From Blastopirellula retiformator (GTDB taxonomy: Bacteria > Planctomycetota > Planctomycetia > Pirellulales > Pirellulaceae): a stretch of 64,000 bases of DNA. Made by a program: the position numbers and the translations under genes. The DNA lies in assembly GCF_007859755.1 (NCBI RefSeq), contig NZ_SJPF01000001.1, forward strand, positions 1,600,082 to 1,664,081, read 5' to 3'. Below, one piece after another: positions 8,915-17,824 of the stretch (positions are counted from its first letter, which is position 1; every line of letters starts with the position of its first letter). The notes beneath the pieces were generated by a model that had not been told where the DNA came from, did no database searches, and saw nothing but the letters and a program-made list of their open reading frames with translations.

Positions 8915-10022
8915 CGCACCTCGATTGCTGGCGCTGGCGATCGTCTCGCTGGGGATGAGCTTTGCGGCGACCCCCGCGTGGGCCGATCGCATCATCCTCC
9001 GCAACCTGGAGATCCTCAACAACGTTAACGTCCTCTCCTTTGACGAAGACGGCGTCAACGTGGAAGGGGAGGGGACCATCGGCTGGGATGCGATCGAACG
9101 GGGAACCGTCGATGGCAAACAGACCGAGTTCGACAAATTCTTAAAGGATCTCGGCGGGTCGTTGTTTCGTTTGCGCCAACGTCTGAGCGTTGGCGACTAC
9201 AGCGGACTCGCGGAACAGGCCGAGGCGCTCTTTCCGATTTACGCCAAACGGGCAAGCGAAACCGCCTATCTCGTTTGCCTAGCGACCATGTGGAGCCGAC
9301 AGGCCAGCGGTCGCCCTGGGGCAGCGCTGGAAGCCTATTTCCGCACTTTGAAGATGTTGCGAAGTAAAGCGGGATTGGCCGCTTCGCTGCCGGGTTCGCG
9401 GAAGCTGACCTTCGACGTCGGTACCGGTCTGTCGCCGGAGCTTGAGCCGGTCTTCTTTGACGCCGAGGAAGCGAAGGCGACCTTGCCTGCGGCGAAGACT
9501 GCCGCTCAGGAGCTACAGACCCCGCTACCGCAGGCGGCGTTCGTGTACGTCGGTTCGCTGGCGGTCTCCGCCGGCGACATGCAACTGGCCGAAAAGTCCT
9601 TCAGCAACATTCGCACCGACCAAGCGCTGGTCTCCGATTGGCGCGTGATCGCACCGGCGCTGCAGGAATTGGCCCGCGGCGAAAATGACCAGGTGATCCT
9701 ACAACTCGAAGCCCGCGTGCCGGGGATGCATCCATTCAATCGCAGCATTGCCCACTATTTGTTGGGGAAGGCCCGGACCGACGACGCCGTACGCTCGGCG
9801 GTCGACCGGGGGGTGCTCGACTTTTTGTACATCCCGGCGGTCGAAGGAACGCAGCGGCCCGAACTGTCGGCGGCCGCGCTGTATGGCGCGATGACCGCCT
9901 TGCAGAAAGCAGGCGATCGCCGGCAAGCGGCGGCCTTGCGGAAAGAAATCTTGGCGAACTACAGCGGCGCCTTTTTTGGACAGAAGTTACGAGACCAGCT
10001 CAATCGCGGCGAAGACCACTGA
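8898..10022 (+). CDS. Secreted helical-repeat protein of the ExbB/ExbD operon
   Basis: 374-residue protein with a standard signal peptide (MFKRSSAPRLLALAIVSLG, cleavage likely after PAWA near 30). The first mature segment (DRIILRNLEILNNVNVLSF) resembles the short beta segment that also opens the protein encoded at 17825. The rest is Ala/Leu-rich helical sequence resembling TPR/Sel1-like solenoids, ending KAGDRRQAAALRKEILANY. No enzyme motif is visible. It lies between the vWA gene (17-bp overlap) and the ExbB gene (9-bp gap), so it is co-translated with both and is probably a periplasmic partner. Function unknown. Confidence 0.8.
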   Translation: MFKRSSAPRLLALAIVSLGMSFAATPAWADRIILRNLEILNNVNVLSFDEDGVNVEGEGTIGWDAIERGTVDGKQTEFDKFLKDLGGSLFRLRQRLSVGDYSGLAEQAEALFPIYAKRASETAYLVCLATMWSRQASGRPGAALEAYFRTLKMLRSKAGLAASLPGSRKLTFDVGTGLSPELEPVFFDAEEAKATLPAAKTAAQELQTPLPQAAFVYVGSLAVSAGDMQLAEKSFSNIRTDQALVSDWRVIAPALQELARGENDQVILQLEARVPGMHPFNRSIAHYLLGKARTDDAVRSAVDRGVLDFLYIPAVEGTQRPELSAAALYGAMTALQKAGDRRQAAALRKEILANYSGAFFGQKLRDQLNRGEDH

Positions 10023-10031
10023 GGAATAACC

Positions 10032-10829
10032 ATGAGACGCACCATCGGAGCCCGCGCCATTTTGGCGTACGTTTTCGTCTTAATCGCCGGCGTATACGGC
10101 ATGACGCTGCTGGCCCAAGATAGTCCGCCGCCGGCCGACGATACGTTGTCGATCGAAGAGACGATCGAAACGCCAGTCGAAGAAGAGTCGACGCCGCAGC
10201 GGACGCTGCTTGATACGCTGATGGATGGCGGCGTGGTCGGCGCTTTGATCGGCATCTTGTCGATTGTGGCGGTCGGTTTCATCGTCGAGCACTTTTTGAC
10301 GATTCGCAAAGATGTGCTCATGCCAGAGGATATCGCCGTCAATCTGGGCGAGCTAGTCGAAGAAGGTCGCATCGACGAAGCGATTGAAGTTTGTCAGCAT
10401 CCCGGCAGCCGCAGTTTGTTGGCTTACGTTGTGGAAGCGGGCCTGGCGCGGTATCGCAGTTCGGAGTTCGGTTTCGCCGAGTACAAAGCGGCCGTCGAAG
10501 AGGCGGGCGAAGAGCAGACCGGCCAGCTGTATCGCAAGATCGAGGTGCTGGGCCTGATTGGCCAGATCGCGCCGATGCTGGGGCTGACCGGTACGGTGCT
10601 CGGAATGATCAACGCGTTCAACACGATCGCCGCCACCGACGGCGCTCCGAAACCGGCTGAACTGGCCGAGGCGATCGGCCAGGCGCTGGTCACCACGTTG
10701 TTGGGGCTGGTGGTGGCGATTCCGGCGATGGTCGCGTACAGCTTTTTTGGCAATCGGATCGACTCGCTCGTTTCCGAAGCCGGCAAACGGGTCGAGCAGA
10801 TTCTGACGCCGCTCGGTCGTCGCCGCTAA
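10032..10829 (+). CDS. MotA/TolQ/ExbB proton channel family protein
   Basis: Inner-membrane subunit of a proton channel that, with ExbD/TolR partners, converts proton-motive force into work across the periplasm. 265 residues. An N-terminal hydrophobic segment (12-28) that looks like a signal peptide is followed by an acidic linker. The canonical three helices are at about 64-86, 171-195 (GLIGQIAPMLGLTGTVLGMI) and 218-240 (VTTLLGLVVAIPAMVAYSFF). The conserved Gly/Pro/Thr residues of the channel helices are present. The extra N-terminal signal-like segment is common in longer ExbB-type proteins. Two ExbD genes follow. Confidence 0.95.
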   Translation: MRRTIGARAILAYVFVLIAGVYGMTLLAQDSPPPADDTLSIEETIETPVEEESTPQRTLLDTLMDGGVVGALIGILSIVAVGFIVEHFLTIRKDVLMPEDIAVNLGELVEEGRIDEAIEVCQHPGSRSLLAYVVEAGLARYRSSEFGFAEYKAAVEEAGEEQTGQLYRKIEVLGLIGQIAPMLGLTGTVLGMINAFNTIAATDGAPKPAELAEAIGQALVTTLLGLVVAIPAMVAYSFFGNRIDSLVSEAGKRVEQILTPLGRRR

Positions 10830-10844
10830 CAGGAGGCGATCGCC

Positions 10845-11261
10845 GTGAGACTTTGCAAGAGTCGCAATCGTCATTTGCCCGAGATGAACATCACGCCGAT
10901 GATCGACGTGACGTTTCTGTTGTTGATCTTTTTCGTCACCGTGACGCAAGTCTCGCAGGTCAACCGCGAGCAGTTGCAGTTGCCCAAACAGGCGGGCGAA
11001 AAGGATCAAGAACGCTCGACGCTGACGATCAATATCAACCGCCCTGGCCAGATGACGGTCGCGGGCGCGGTCGTCGACCGGGCCGACCTGGCGGCGATGG
11101 TCGCCGCCGAATTGGAGAAAGCGGGAGGGGATCCGCGTCAGGTCAAAATCTTGGTCCGCATGGATCAAGGCGCCGAAACGCGGGCGATCAACCAATTGGT
11201 CGACCAGTTTGAACAGTTTGACGTAAAAGTCGTAGAACTCGCCGTCGAAACGCCGAATTAG
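10845..11261 (+). CDS. ExbD/TolR family biopolymer transport protein 1
   Basis: Single-pass protein (138 aa) with a short cytoplasmic N-terminus, the membrane helix MIDVTFLLLIFFVTV carrying the essential Asp in the P-M-I-D motif (ITPMIDVTF), and a periplasmic domain of the TolR fold. Starts at GTG 10845, 9 bases after an AGGAGG site. It is the proton-relay partner of the channel protein encoded directly upstream (15-bp gap). Confidence 0.94.
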   Translation: MRLCKSRNRHLPEMNITPMIDVTFLLLIFFVTVTQVSQVNREQLQLPKQAGEKDQERSTLTININRPGQMTVAGAVVDRADLAAMVAAELEKAGGDPRQVKILVRMDQGAETRAINQLVDQFEQFDVKVVELAVETPN

Positions 11262-11272
11262 GGGGACGTCAC

Positions 11273-11698
11273 GTGAAACTCAGCGCCCATCGCATGACGC
11301 GCAACAAGAAGGTCGACCTCAACATGACGAGCATGATCGACGTCGTGTTCCTGCTGTTGATCTTCTTTATCGTGACCGCCAGCTTTACGCCCACCGAACG
11401 CTTGTTGGACATCGCCGTACAATCGGCCAATCCGTCGGCCGCTCAGGCCAGCGACTTTGATCCGGCGATCGTCGAGGTTACGAACCTGGGAGACGACTTT
11501 GGCTACAAGCTGGGTAGTCGCACGTTTACGACCCAGGAAGAATTGGAAGAAGTCCTAATCGCGTTTCCCGACAAGTCTTCGCCGGCAGTCGTACGTGGCC
11601 AGGATGAGGCCCCTTATGGAATGGTTTCCGCCGCGATTCAAGCGTGCAAGAATGCAGGTTTTCACGGAGTTCGTTATCAACCGCTCACCGGCAAGTAG
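11273..11698 (+). CDS. ExbD/TolR family biopolymer transport protein 2
   Basis: Second ExbD (141 aa), GTG start at 11273 preceded by a GGGGGA site. The essential Asp is in LNMTSMIDVVFLLLIFFIV; the periplasmic domain ends GVRYQPLTGK. It is clearly diverged from the first ExbD, so the channel may hold a heterodimer. The 3' end overlaps the next gene by 47 bp. Paired exbD genes behind one exbB are frequent in planctomycetes and Bacteroidetes (general knowledge). Confidence 0.94.
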   Translation: MKLSAHRMTRNKKVDLNMTSMIDVVFLLLIFFIVTASFTPTERLLDIAVQSANPSAAQASDFDPAIVEVTNLGDDFGYKLGSRTFTTQEELEEVLIAFPDKSSPAVVRGQDEAPYGMVSAAIQACKNAGFHGVRYQPLTGK

Positions 11699-14291
11699 TC
11701 GATCCACTCTATTCTTCGCGATGGCGGCCGCGTTGCTGTCGGCGTCGTGGGCCGCTGCGCAGTCGTACGACAATCGCCCTCGCGAAGTGTTGGCCCAAGA
11801 GTTCAAGCAGGTCGACGAGTATCTGTCGCGGCTCGGGATGACCGAACAACGAATCTTGCTCAGCGAAGCGTACGTCGAAAAGCCAATTGATGAACCGACC
11901 CGCCGCAAGACGCTTCGCAGGCTGGCCGATCTTTACGCGGCTCGCCTGATGGAAGTGAGCGGCGACGATGATAAATTCGGTTCGTATCGCCGCCGCGTGC
12001 AGCGGCTGGTCGAAAAATATCCGGCCGCCAACGCACCGTCTCTGCAAGTGATGCTGATGCAGGCCGACTACCAACGGGCCGAAGCCTCCGCGTCGGAGTG
12101 GATCGCCGATCCGTCGAAGTCGGAAGCTCGCCAGACCGCCTCGGCGATCCTGAAGGTCATCGCACCGCAGCTGACCGCCGCCGCCAAGCAACTTCGCCAA
12201 GATATTTCGCGCGGCTTCGAGGAAGTCGATCGCATGCCGAGCGGCCCCAGCGCCGAAGCCCGCGAACGGGAGATCCGGGCGCTGGAGGGCGTTGCTGGTC
12301 GAGCCTCTTACTTCGCCGCCTGGGCCAATTACTATCAGGCGGTCATCGATGGCGATCCGCAGTCGCCGGCGGTTCCCGAAGGAATGAAGCTGTTTCGGGA
12401 ATTGCTGGGCATCGAAGGCGCCAACTACGCTGGGGTCGATCCGCTGCAGTTGGGGCTAACGGTCGAGTGGCGGGCTCGAGCGCTGATCGGGCTCGGCCTA
12501 TCCGAAGCGCTAATCGACAATATCGCCGCCAGTCGCCGCCTGTTTGAGATCTTGCGGCAAAGCGACGCTTCGCCGCAGATCATCGATCAGTCGGACTATT
12601 GGTTCATTCGCGGTTTGTTGAACGCGAGGAAATATGACGAGGCCCTGACCGAATCGAAACGCCTGGTCGGCAACTTCCAAGGGGATGGCAGCGAAGGCAA
12701 GATTAGCCTTTGCGCATTGGTCGCGCAGGTCGGGTTCCACCCGCCGGAAGGAGCGCCTGCCGACAAATTAGAACAGCTAGGGCTGGTCGGCATCGTCGGC
12801 CTGGCCAAGTTGGGCCGCACCGGCGCCGCGATTCAGTTGCTGGCCGAGAACCAGATTGACGTGACCGGCGATCCTGGCTTTTACTTGCTGTGGCTGGAAG
12901 GTCAACGCAAGTTCGCCGCCGCCGAAGAGTCGAAGGAGGAGCGGGAATACAAAGAAGCGAAAGTATTGCTGACCAAAGCGGTCGCCAATCCGGTCACGAG
13001 CGACGCCGTGGCGCTGGCCGAATGTCAATACGTATTGGGCTGGTGCTGTTATCGCTTGAAGCAGTTCGCCGAAGCGAGCGCTGCGTTTCGTCAGGCGATC
13101 GCCGGGCTGAAGCTGACTAATCCGAAAAAGGCGGTCGAGAGCGCGTGGCTGGCCTTCGTTTCGCTGCAGTCGCTGGCGAAAGAAGATCCTCGCTTCGCCG
13201 CCGCGGCGATCGATGTGCTGGAAGATTTGAAGCGTGATTTCCCTGATAGCTCGTACGCTAAGAAGGCGGACCTGTTGATCGCTCGCTTGCAGCAGTCGCG
13301 CGGTTCATTGATTGATTCGATCCAGCAACTGTCCAGGATTGCGCCGGACGATCCTAACTACCTTGCCGCGCAATACGATCTGTGCGTGATGCTTCGGCAA
13401 CAGATTGATCAGACCGCCGACAAAGGACAGAAGAGCGACTACGCCCAGCAACTGTTGACCGCGGCGAATGTGCTCAACAGCAAGTTGGGAAGCAACTCGT
13501 CGCAGACCGACCGTTCGCGCGCCTTGCGGACGATGCTGATGACGGTCGATTTGGCGAGCCAAGGTTTGTTGAAGGCGGAAGCGGCCGACAGCGGAATCCG
13601 TCGCGCGGCCGATCTGGCGGCGCAATTGCCGGCTTCGGATGGGGCCGTTGCCGAGTACCATCATCGCGCTCTACTGCTGGCTCAGCAGAAGACGCAAGAA
13701 GATCAAATCCTGGAGCATGCCGATTGGATTTTGGCGAACGCTCCCAACTCCTCCTACGCTACCTCGGCGCTAGTAGTGCGGGCGCTCGACATCGATCGGC
13801 GGATTCAAGCGAACTCGACGCCAGAGCTGCGAACTGAAGCGTTTGAGATCTATCGCCAACTTTCGCAGCGGCTTGGATATGCGCCGCAAACGCTGCGAGA
13901 GAAGAAGAACGCCCGCATCGCCGCCAGCAAGTTTGCCGAGTACGCGGAACTAATTGGCCGGCGAGCCGATGCAGCCGTCGTAATATCTGCATTGGCCGAA
14001 GCGTTCCCGGACAATCGAACTTACTTGCAACAAGCGGGCCGAGCGTCGTTTGAAGCCGGTAAGGTAGAAATCGCCCTAGAACATTGGCGAAAGCTGCTTT
14101 TAGGGCTCGATCGCGGCTCTTCCGAGTGGTTCGAGGCAAAGTCTTACCAATTGGCCTGTCTTGCCAAAACCGACCCAGATGGCGCCCGTAAGGTGCTGAA
14201 GCAATTCAAGTTGCTGTATCCCGTAGGCGGTCCGCCCCCTTGGCGTGATAAGATAAAGGCTGTGGAACAGGAACTAGCCGCTACGAAGTAA
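11652..14291 (+). CDS. Large secreted TPR-like protein
   Basis: About 879 residues from the ATG at 11652, which places the hydrophobic segment STLFFAMAAALLSASWAAAQ at about residues 18-37 as a signal peptide. An in-frame ATG at 11595 would add 19 basic residues. The mature part is almost wholly helical with repeated TPR-like pairs (for example ALAECQYVLGWCCYRLKQFAEASAAFRQA around 455, and the C-terminal LACLAKTDPDGARKVLKQF). No catalytic motif is seen. It overlaps the second exbD gene by 47 bp, so it is translated with the channel genes and is probably a periplasmic scaffold working with them. Function unknown. Confidence 0.8.
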   Translation: MQVFTEFVINRSPASSRSTLFFAMAAALLSASWAAAQSYDNRPREVLAQEFKQVDEYLSRLGMTEQRILLSEAYVEKPIDEPTRRKTLRRLADLYAARLMEVSGDDDKFGSYRRRVQRLVEKYPAANAPSLQVMLMQADYQRAEASASEWIADPSKSEARQTASAILKVIAPQLTAAAKQLRQDISRGFEEVDRMPSGPSAEAREREIRALEGVAGRASYFAAWANYYQAVIDGDPQSPAVPEGMKLFRELLGIEGANYAGVDPLQLGLTVEWRARALIGLGLSEALIDNIAASRRLFEILRQSDASPQIIDQSDYWFIRGLLNARKYDEALTESKRLVGNFQGDGSEGKISLCALVAQVGFHPPEGAPADKLEQLGLVGIVGLAKLGRTGAAIQLLAENQIDVTGDPGFYLLWLEGQRKFAAAEESKEEREYKEAKVLLTKAVANPVTSDAVALAECQYVLGWCCYRLKQFAEASAAFRQAIAGLKLTNPKKAVESAWLAFVSLQSLAKEDPRFAAAAIDVLEDLKRDFPDSSYAKKADLLIARLQQSRGSLIDSIQQLSRIAPDDPNYLAAQYDLCVMLRQQIDQTADKGQKSDYAQQLLTAANVLNSKLGSNSSQTDRSRALRTMLMTVDLASQGLLKAEAADSGIRRAADLAAQLPASDGAVAEYHHRALLLAQQKTQEDQILEHADWILANAPNSSYATSALVVRALDIDRRIQANSTPELRTEAFEIYRQLSQRLGYAPQTLREKKNARIAASKFAEYAELIGRRADAAVVISALAEAFPDNRTYLQQAGRASFEAGKVEIALEHWRKLLLGLDRGSSEWFEAKSYQLACLAKTDPDGARKVLKQFKLLYPVGGPPPWRDKIKAVEQELAATK

Positions 14292-14317
14292 AAATTGTCA
14301 CCGCTCGTTGCTCTTGT

Positions 14318-17300
14318 ATGTCGTCTGATCAACCACCAACGTCAGATCCCGCCGCGGCTCGCGTCAACGAGTTTCTCGGTCGGGCTACGTCGTTTATGGC
14401 GATCTACGGCGCCTCCGATCCATCGCGACTGGGGCAACTGGCGATCATCGCCGATCATCTCGGGCTGACCAATCAAGAATACCAGTCGGCGCTGCAGCGA
14501 TTGCGTGAGCCGCATGCAATCACGCCCAATCCGCGGGTCAGTACGCTGCCGACGACGATGCCTAGCGGAGACCCGTCGCAATCGCCGGCCGACGAATCTG
14601 GTTCGCGCTGGGCGATGAGCGCCTCGGATCCGCTGAAGGAATCGTTCTTGCAGCAGGCGAAGCTGTTGCTGGCTAACACGAGCGCCGACACGCCGGCCAA
14701 CTTACGGAAGCTGGCCGCCAAATTGGGCGTCGACGACGATCAACTGGAACGTTGGCTGGAAGAGATCTATGGCCCGCTAGTCGTCGCCGAGCCCGTTTAT
14801 CCCGACCAGGAAGAAACGACAGAGGAGCCGAAAGAGCAGGGGCCGCCGAAGATCGCCCGCAAGGCGCCACAGGAGATGTACTCCGACTATCTCGATCTGG
14901 CGCTGACGGCGATTTCTTCCGGTAGGATTAACGAGCGTCGCGAAACCAAGCTGATCGCCGAAGGAGTCGAGAAGCTGGGGCTGTCGCCGGTCTTGGCTCG
15001 CGACATGTTGTACGCCGCTGCAGCAGATCGCGATTACGTGATGCTCTCGCAGCTAAAAGTCGAAGAGCCGGCGTCACCGGTTGTCGATGAGCGGAGCGAA
15101 CAGACGATCGCCGCGTTCCAGCAACGGGCCGGTACCATCATCGCCAGCCAGGGAGGCGTCAGCTCGGTCTGCCGAGCGATGATCGCCGATGCGGCGGCTG
15201 AGTTTGGACTGACCACGGAAGAAAAAGAAAAAGCGCTGGCCGCCTTGCAGCGACAGGACGAGTCGCGACTGTTCGATCCGCTGGAAGAGCGAATCGAAGC
15301 GTTCCGTCGCTTCGCCGCCCTCAAATTGAAGAAGACCGAAAGTCAAATCGTCGGCGACCTGCTAACCAAGCAACTGATCCAGATCGGCATCGACCTGCAC
15401 GGCTTGCCCGAAGAGACCGCCGCGGCGACCGCTCGCGAGGTGATCGCCGCCTCGGGTCTGCGCGTGGTGACGCTCGATCAGGCGATCGCCCACTTGCTGT
15501 CGATTGTCGACGACCTGTTGGCCGACGAAGGCTTTATTTCGATCGAGAATCGCAAACGTCTGCTGGCCGAGGCGCGGCAGTGGGGCGTCTCGCGAGCCGA
15601 AGCGGGCCGCATCATCGAAGAGCATATCGCCAAGATTGAGCAGAAAGCGACGCGGCGGCGACGGCGGATCTTTGCGTCGGTAATGATGTCGGTGCTGACC
15701 CTGTTCGGCGGACTGGCGGCCATTTACTGGGGCAAGCCGGAGTGGGCCGATTTCGGTCAAGGTTCCGGCGAAACGGCCGGCGAGTTGGCCAACAATCCGG
15801 GGCTCGCCAGCGAAGAGGCCGAGGGCTTTCACCGGCTCGACTGGTGGAGCGAGCCGCTGATGACCGAATTTGTTTTCTTGCGGACGCGGCGTACCGATCT
15901 GCAGCCGGCGACCGCCGCGATCGCTAAGAACGACCCCGAGCAGCGCAGCAAAGGGTACGTTGAGTTCACCACAAAGATGGTAAATGACCTGACTCAGGAA
16001 ACCGACCCGAAACATGCCGAGCAAATCCGCTCGATCGTTCGCCGGTTGGCCATTGAGGAGCCGGACGACGCCGCTTACCAGGCCCTGACCCAGGGATTGA
16101 TCAAACGGATTCCGGCCAAGCAGGCCAAGATTGTTCCTTCGGGCCGCTTCGCTCAGTCGTTCGCCGCGTTGTCGCTGTTGGTCGATGCCGCCGCTCAAAA
16201 CGAGCTGGCGGTCGTTCGTCGTGAAGGGATCATTCAGCAGTTGGAAGATCGTCTGGGCGTGGTGACCGTCCCCTCGTCCGATCTGGCCGCCGTCTTTGCG
16301 GATGAATTGGCTCGGAACCAATACCGGTCGCTACTAGAGCTGGCCGAGACCGACGCCGATAAAGCGAAGCAAGTCCATCTCCAACTGCAGCCTGTCGTGC
16401 GAGCGAACGTCAACAAGTTGCTGGCTAGCAACCTGGATGGCGACGCTCTGTTGGCGATCTTGCCCCGAATTCGACAGGATTTGAATCGGTATCGCTCGGT
16501 CTTGGATCAGCAGATCAGCCAACGGAACCTTTCGGTGATGTTGCGGTTGATTGAATTACTGGAGTCAGGCGAAGCGAGCCCCCACATCACCAATCAGTTG
16601 CAACGCATGCTTGCTCGCGCGATCAACGTGAAGACCGATCAGATGCAGCCGACCGACGCCGCGATTGTGATGAGAAATGCGCTGGCCGGGCTTGCGGGGC
16701 AAGGGGACGTCGGTGAAATGGCTCGCTTCTTCGTTGGCCAAGCGCAGAAAATCGGGATCACCGACCGTGAGTTTGGTTCGCCCGACGAATGGTTGAACGA
16801 ATCGGTCGATTTCGCGCGGATTTCGGCACTGGGCGCCGCGGCGGCGCAAAAGGAATCGGGCCGCCGGCTCTTCCAGTCCCTTTCCAGCGACGTGCCGGAG
16901 AAAATCAAGGCTTCTGGCGCGATCTCACGACGGGCGCCGACCAAAGACCGGATGAAGCGGATTCAGGAAGGTATTCGGCAACTTAGTCGCGCCAATGACG
17001 CCCGTCGCCGGATCATGGCGTACGAAAACCTGGCGACGCTTGTCCGCGGTAGCGATGATCTCGACTACTTTCACGCCGAGCGGCTGGTCGATTACCTGTT
17101 GGATAAGAAGTTGGCCGACGAGCATGATGCGATCGTGCGGCGCGTCAACGAGTTCCGCTATAGTTCGATGTTGCGACTCGCCCTTTCCGATCATCTGGAA
17201 GGGACGGTGATGCCGCTGTCCGAGTTGCAGCGGATGGTGAGCGAGATCATCGGCCGCCAGGTGATCCTGAACGACAAGCTGACCTGGAAAGAAGACCTGC

Positions 17301-17818
17301 GGCGGATCTTGCTGTCCGACGCGCTGCCGATGTTGGACGCCGAGGAAAACGCCGCCGGCGAAGATGTCTCGGGTGACGTCTTAGAGCAAGCCGCGGCTGG
17401 CCTGCTTGACTACTATTTGATTCAAGCCGAAATCGCCGGTCTGTCGTACGAGCAGCGGATGGCGCTGCGGACGCCGTCCGAAGCGTTGACGGCGATCATC
17501 CAACTGCAGACAGAACAACTCGGCGCAGCCAAGCTATCGCCCGAACTCCAGGCCCAGCTAGAAGAAGCCGTGCTGCAGACGCGGGTCGTGCCGCTGGTTG
17601 CCCGCAATGATCTGGCGAAAACGGTCGCCCTGCAGCGTATTTGGCTCGAGCTGGCGGCGATCGACGCGGTTCGCGCTCAACCCAATTCACGCCTGGCGAC
17701 TGAACAACTGATCGCCAAGCTCCGCGAGATCGATCGCGGATCGCACAACATCTTCCAGCAGCTTCGCAACGGCGAGGCGGCGCTGGTCCGCATGCAGCTG
17801 ATCCGGATGGAGGCGTAA
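14318..17818 (+). CDS. Very large membrane-anchored helical protein with N-terminal repeats
   Basis: 1,166 residues with a single membrane helix at about 453-473 (FASVMMSVLTLFGGLAAIYW) preceded by a basic RRRRR stretch, predicting a ~450-residue cytoplasmic N-half and a ~690-residue periplasmic C-half. The N-half contains about five helical units that each end in a [L/F/W]-G-[V/L] turn and another helix: LGLTNQEYQSAL (near 48), LGVDDDQLERWL (136), LGLSPVLARDML (220), FGLTTEEKEKAL (295), WGVSRAEAGRII (421). The pattern recalls TerB-like or other small helical signalling modules but was not matched to a family. The C-half is helical without visible enzyme motifs. Gaps of 26 and 6 bp to its neighbours make it part of the ExbB/ExbD operon. 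Confidence 0.8.
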   Translation: MSSDQPPTSDPAAARVNEFLGRATSFMAIYGASDPSRLGQLAIIADHLGLTNQEYQSALQRLREPHAITPNPRVSTLPTTMPSGDPSQSPADESGSRWAMSASDPLKESFLQQAKLLLANTSADTPANLRKLAAKLGVDDDQLERWLEEIYGPLVVAEPVYPDQEETTEEPKEQGPPKIARKAPQEMYSDYLDLALTAISSGRINERRETKLIAEGVEKLGLSPVLARDMLYAAAADRDYVMLSQLKVEEPASPVVDERSEQTIAAFQQRAGTIIASQGGVSSVCRAMIADAAAEFGLTTEEKEKALAALQRQDESRLFDPLEERIEAFRRFAALKLKKTESQIVGDLLTKQLIQIGIDLHGLPEETAAATAREVIAASGLRVVTLDQAIAHLLSIVDDLLADEGFISIENRKRLLAEARQWGVSRAEAGRIIEEHIAKIEQKATRRRRRIFASVMMSVLTLFGGLAAIYWGKPEWADFGQGSGETAGELANNPGLASEEAEGFHRLDWWSEPLMTEFVFLRTRRTDLQPATAAIAKNDPEQRSKGYVEFTTKMVNDLTQETDPKHAEQIRSIVRRLAIEEPDDAAYQALTQGLIKRIPAKQAKIVPSGRFAQSFAALSLLVDAAAQNELAVVRREGIIQQLEDRLGVVTVPSSDLAAVFADELARNQYRSLLELAETDADKAKQVHLQLQPVVRANVNKLLASNLDGDALLAILPRIRQDLNRYRSVLDQQISQRNLSVMLRLIELLESGEASPHITNQLQRMLARAINVKTDQMQPTDAAIVMRNALAGLAGQGDVGEMARFFVGQAQKIGITDREFGSPDEWLNESVDFARISALGAAAAQKESGRRLFQSLSSDVPEKIKASGAISRRAPTKDRMKRIQEGIRQLSRANDARRRIMAYENLATLVRGSDDLDYFHAERLVDYLLDKKLADEHDAIVRRVNEFRYSSMLRLALSDHLEGTVMPLSELQRMVSEIIGRQVILNDKLTWKEDLRRILLSDALPMLDAEENAAGEDVSGDVLEQAAAGLLDYYLIQAEIAGLSYEQRMALRTPSEALTAIIQLQTEQLGAAKLSPELQAQLEEAVLQTRVVPLVARNDLAKTVALQRIWLELAAIDAVRAQPNSRLATEQLIAKLREIDRGSHNIFQQLRNGEAALVRMQLIRMEA

Positions 17819-17824
17819 CCCACC

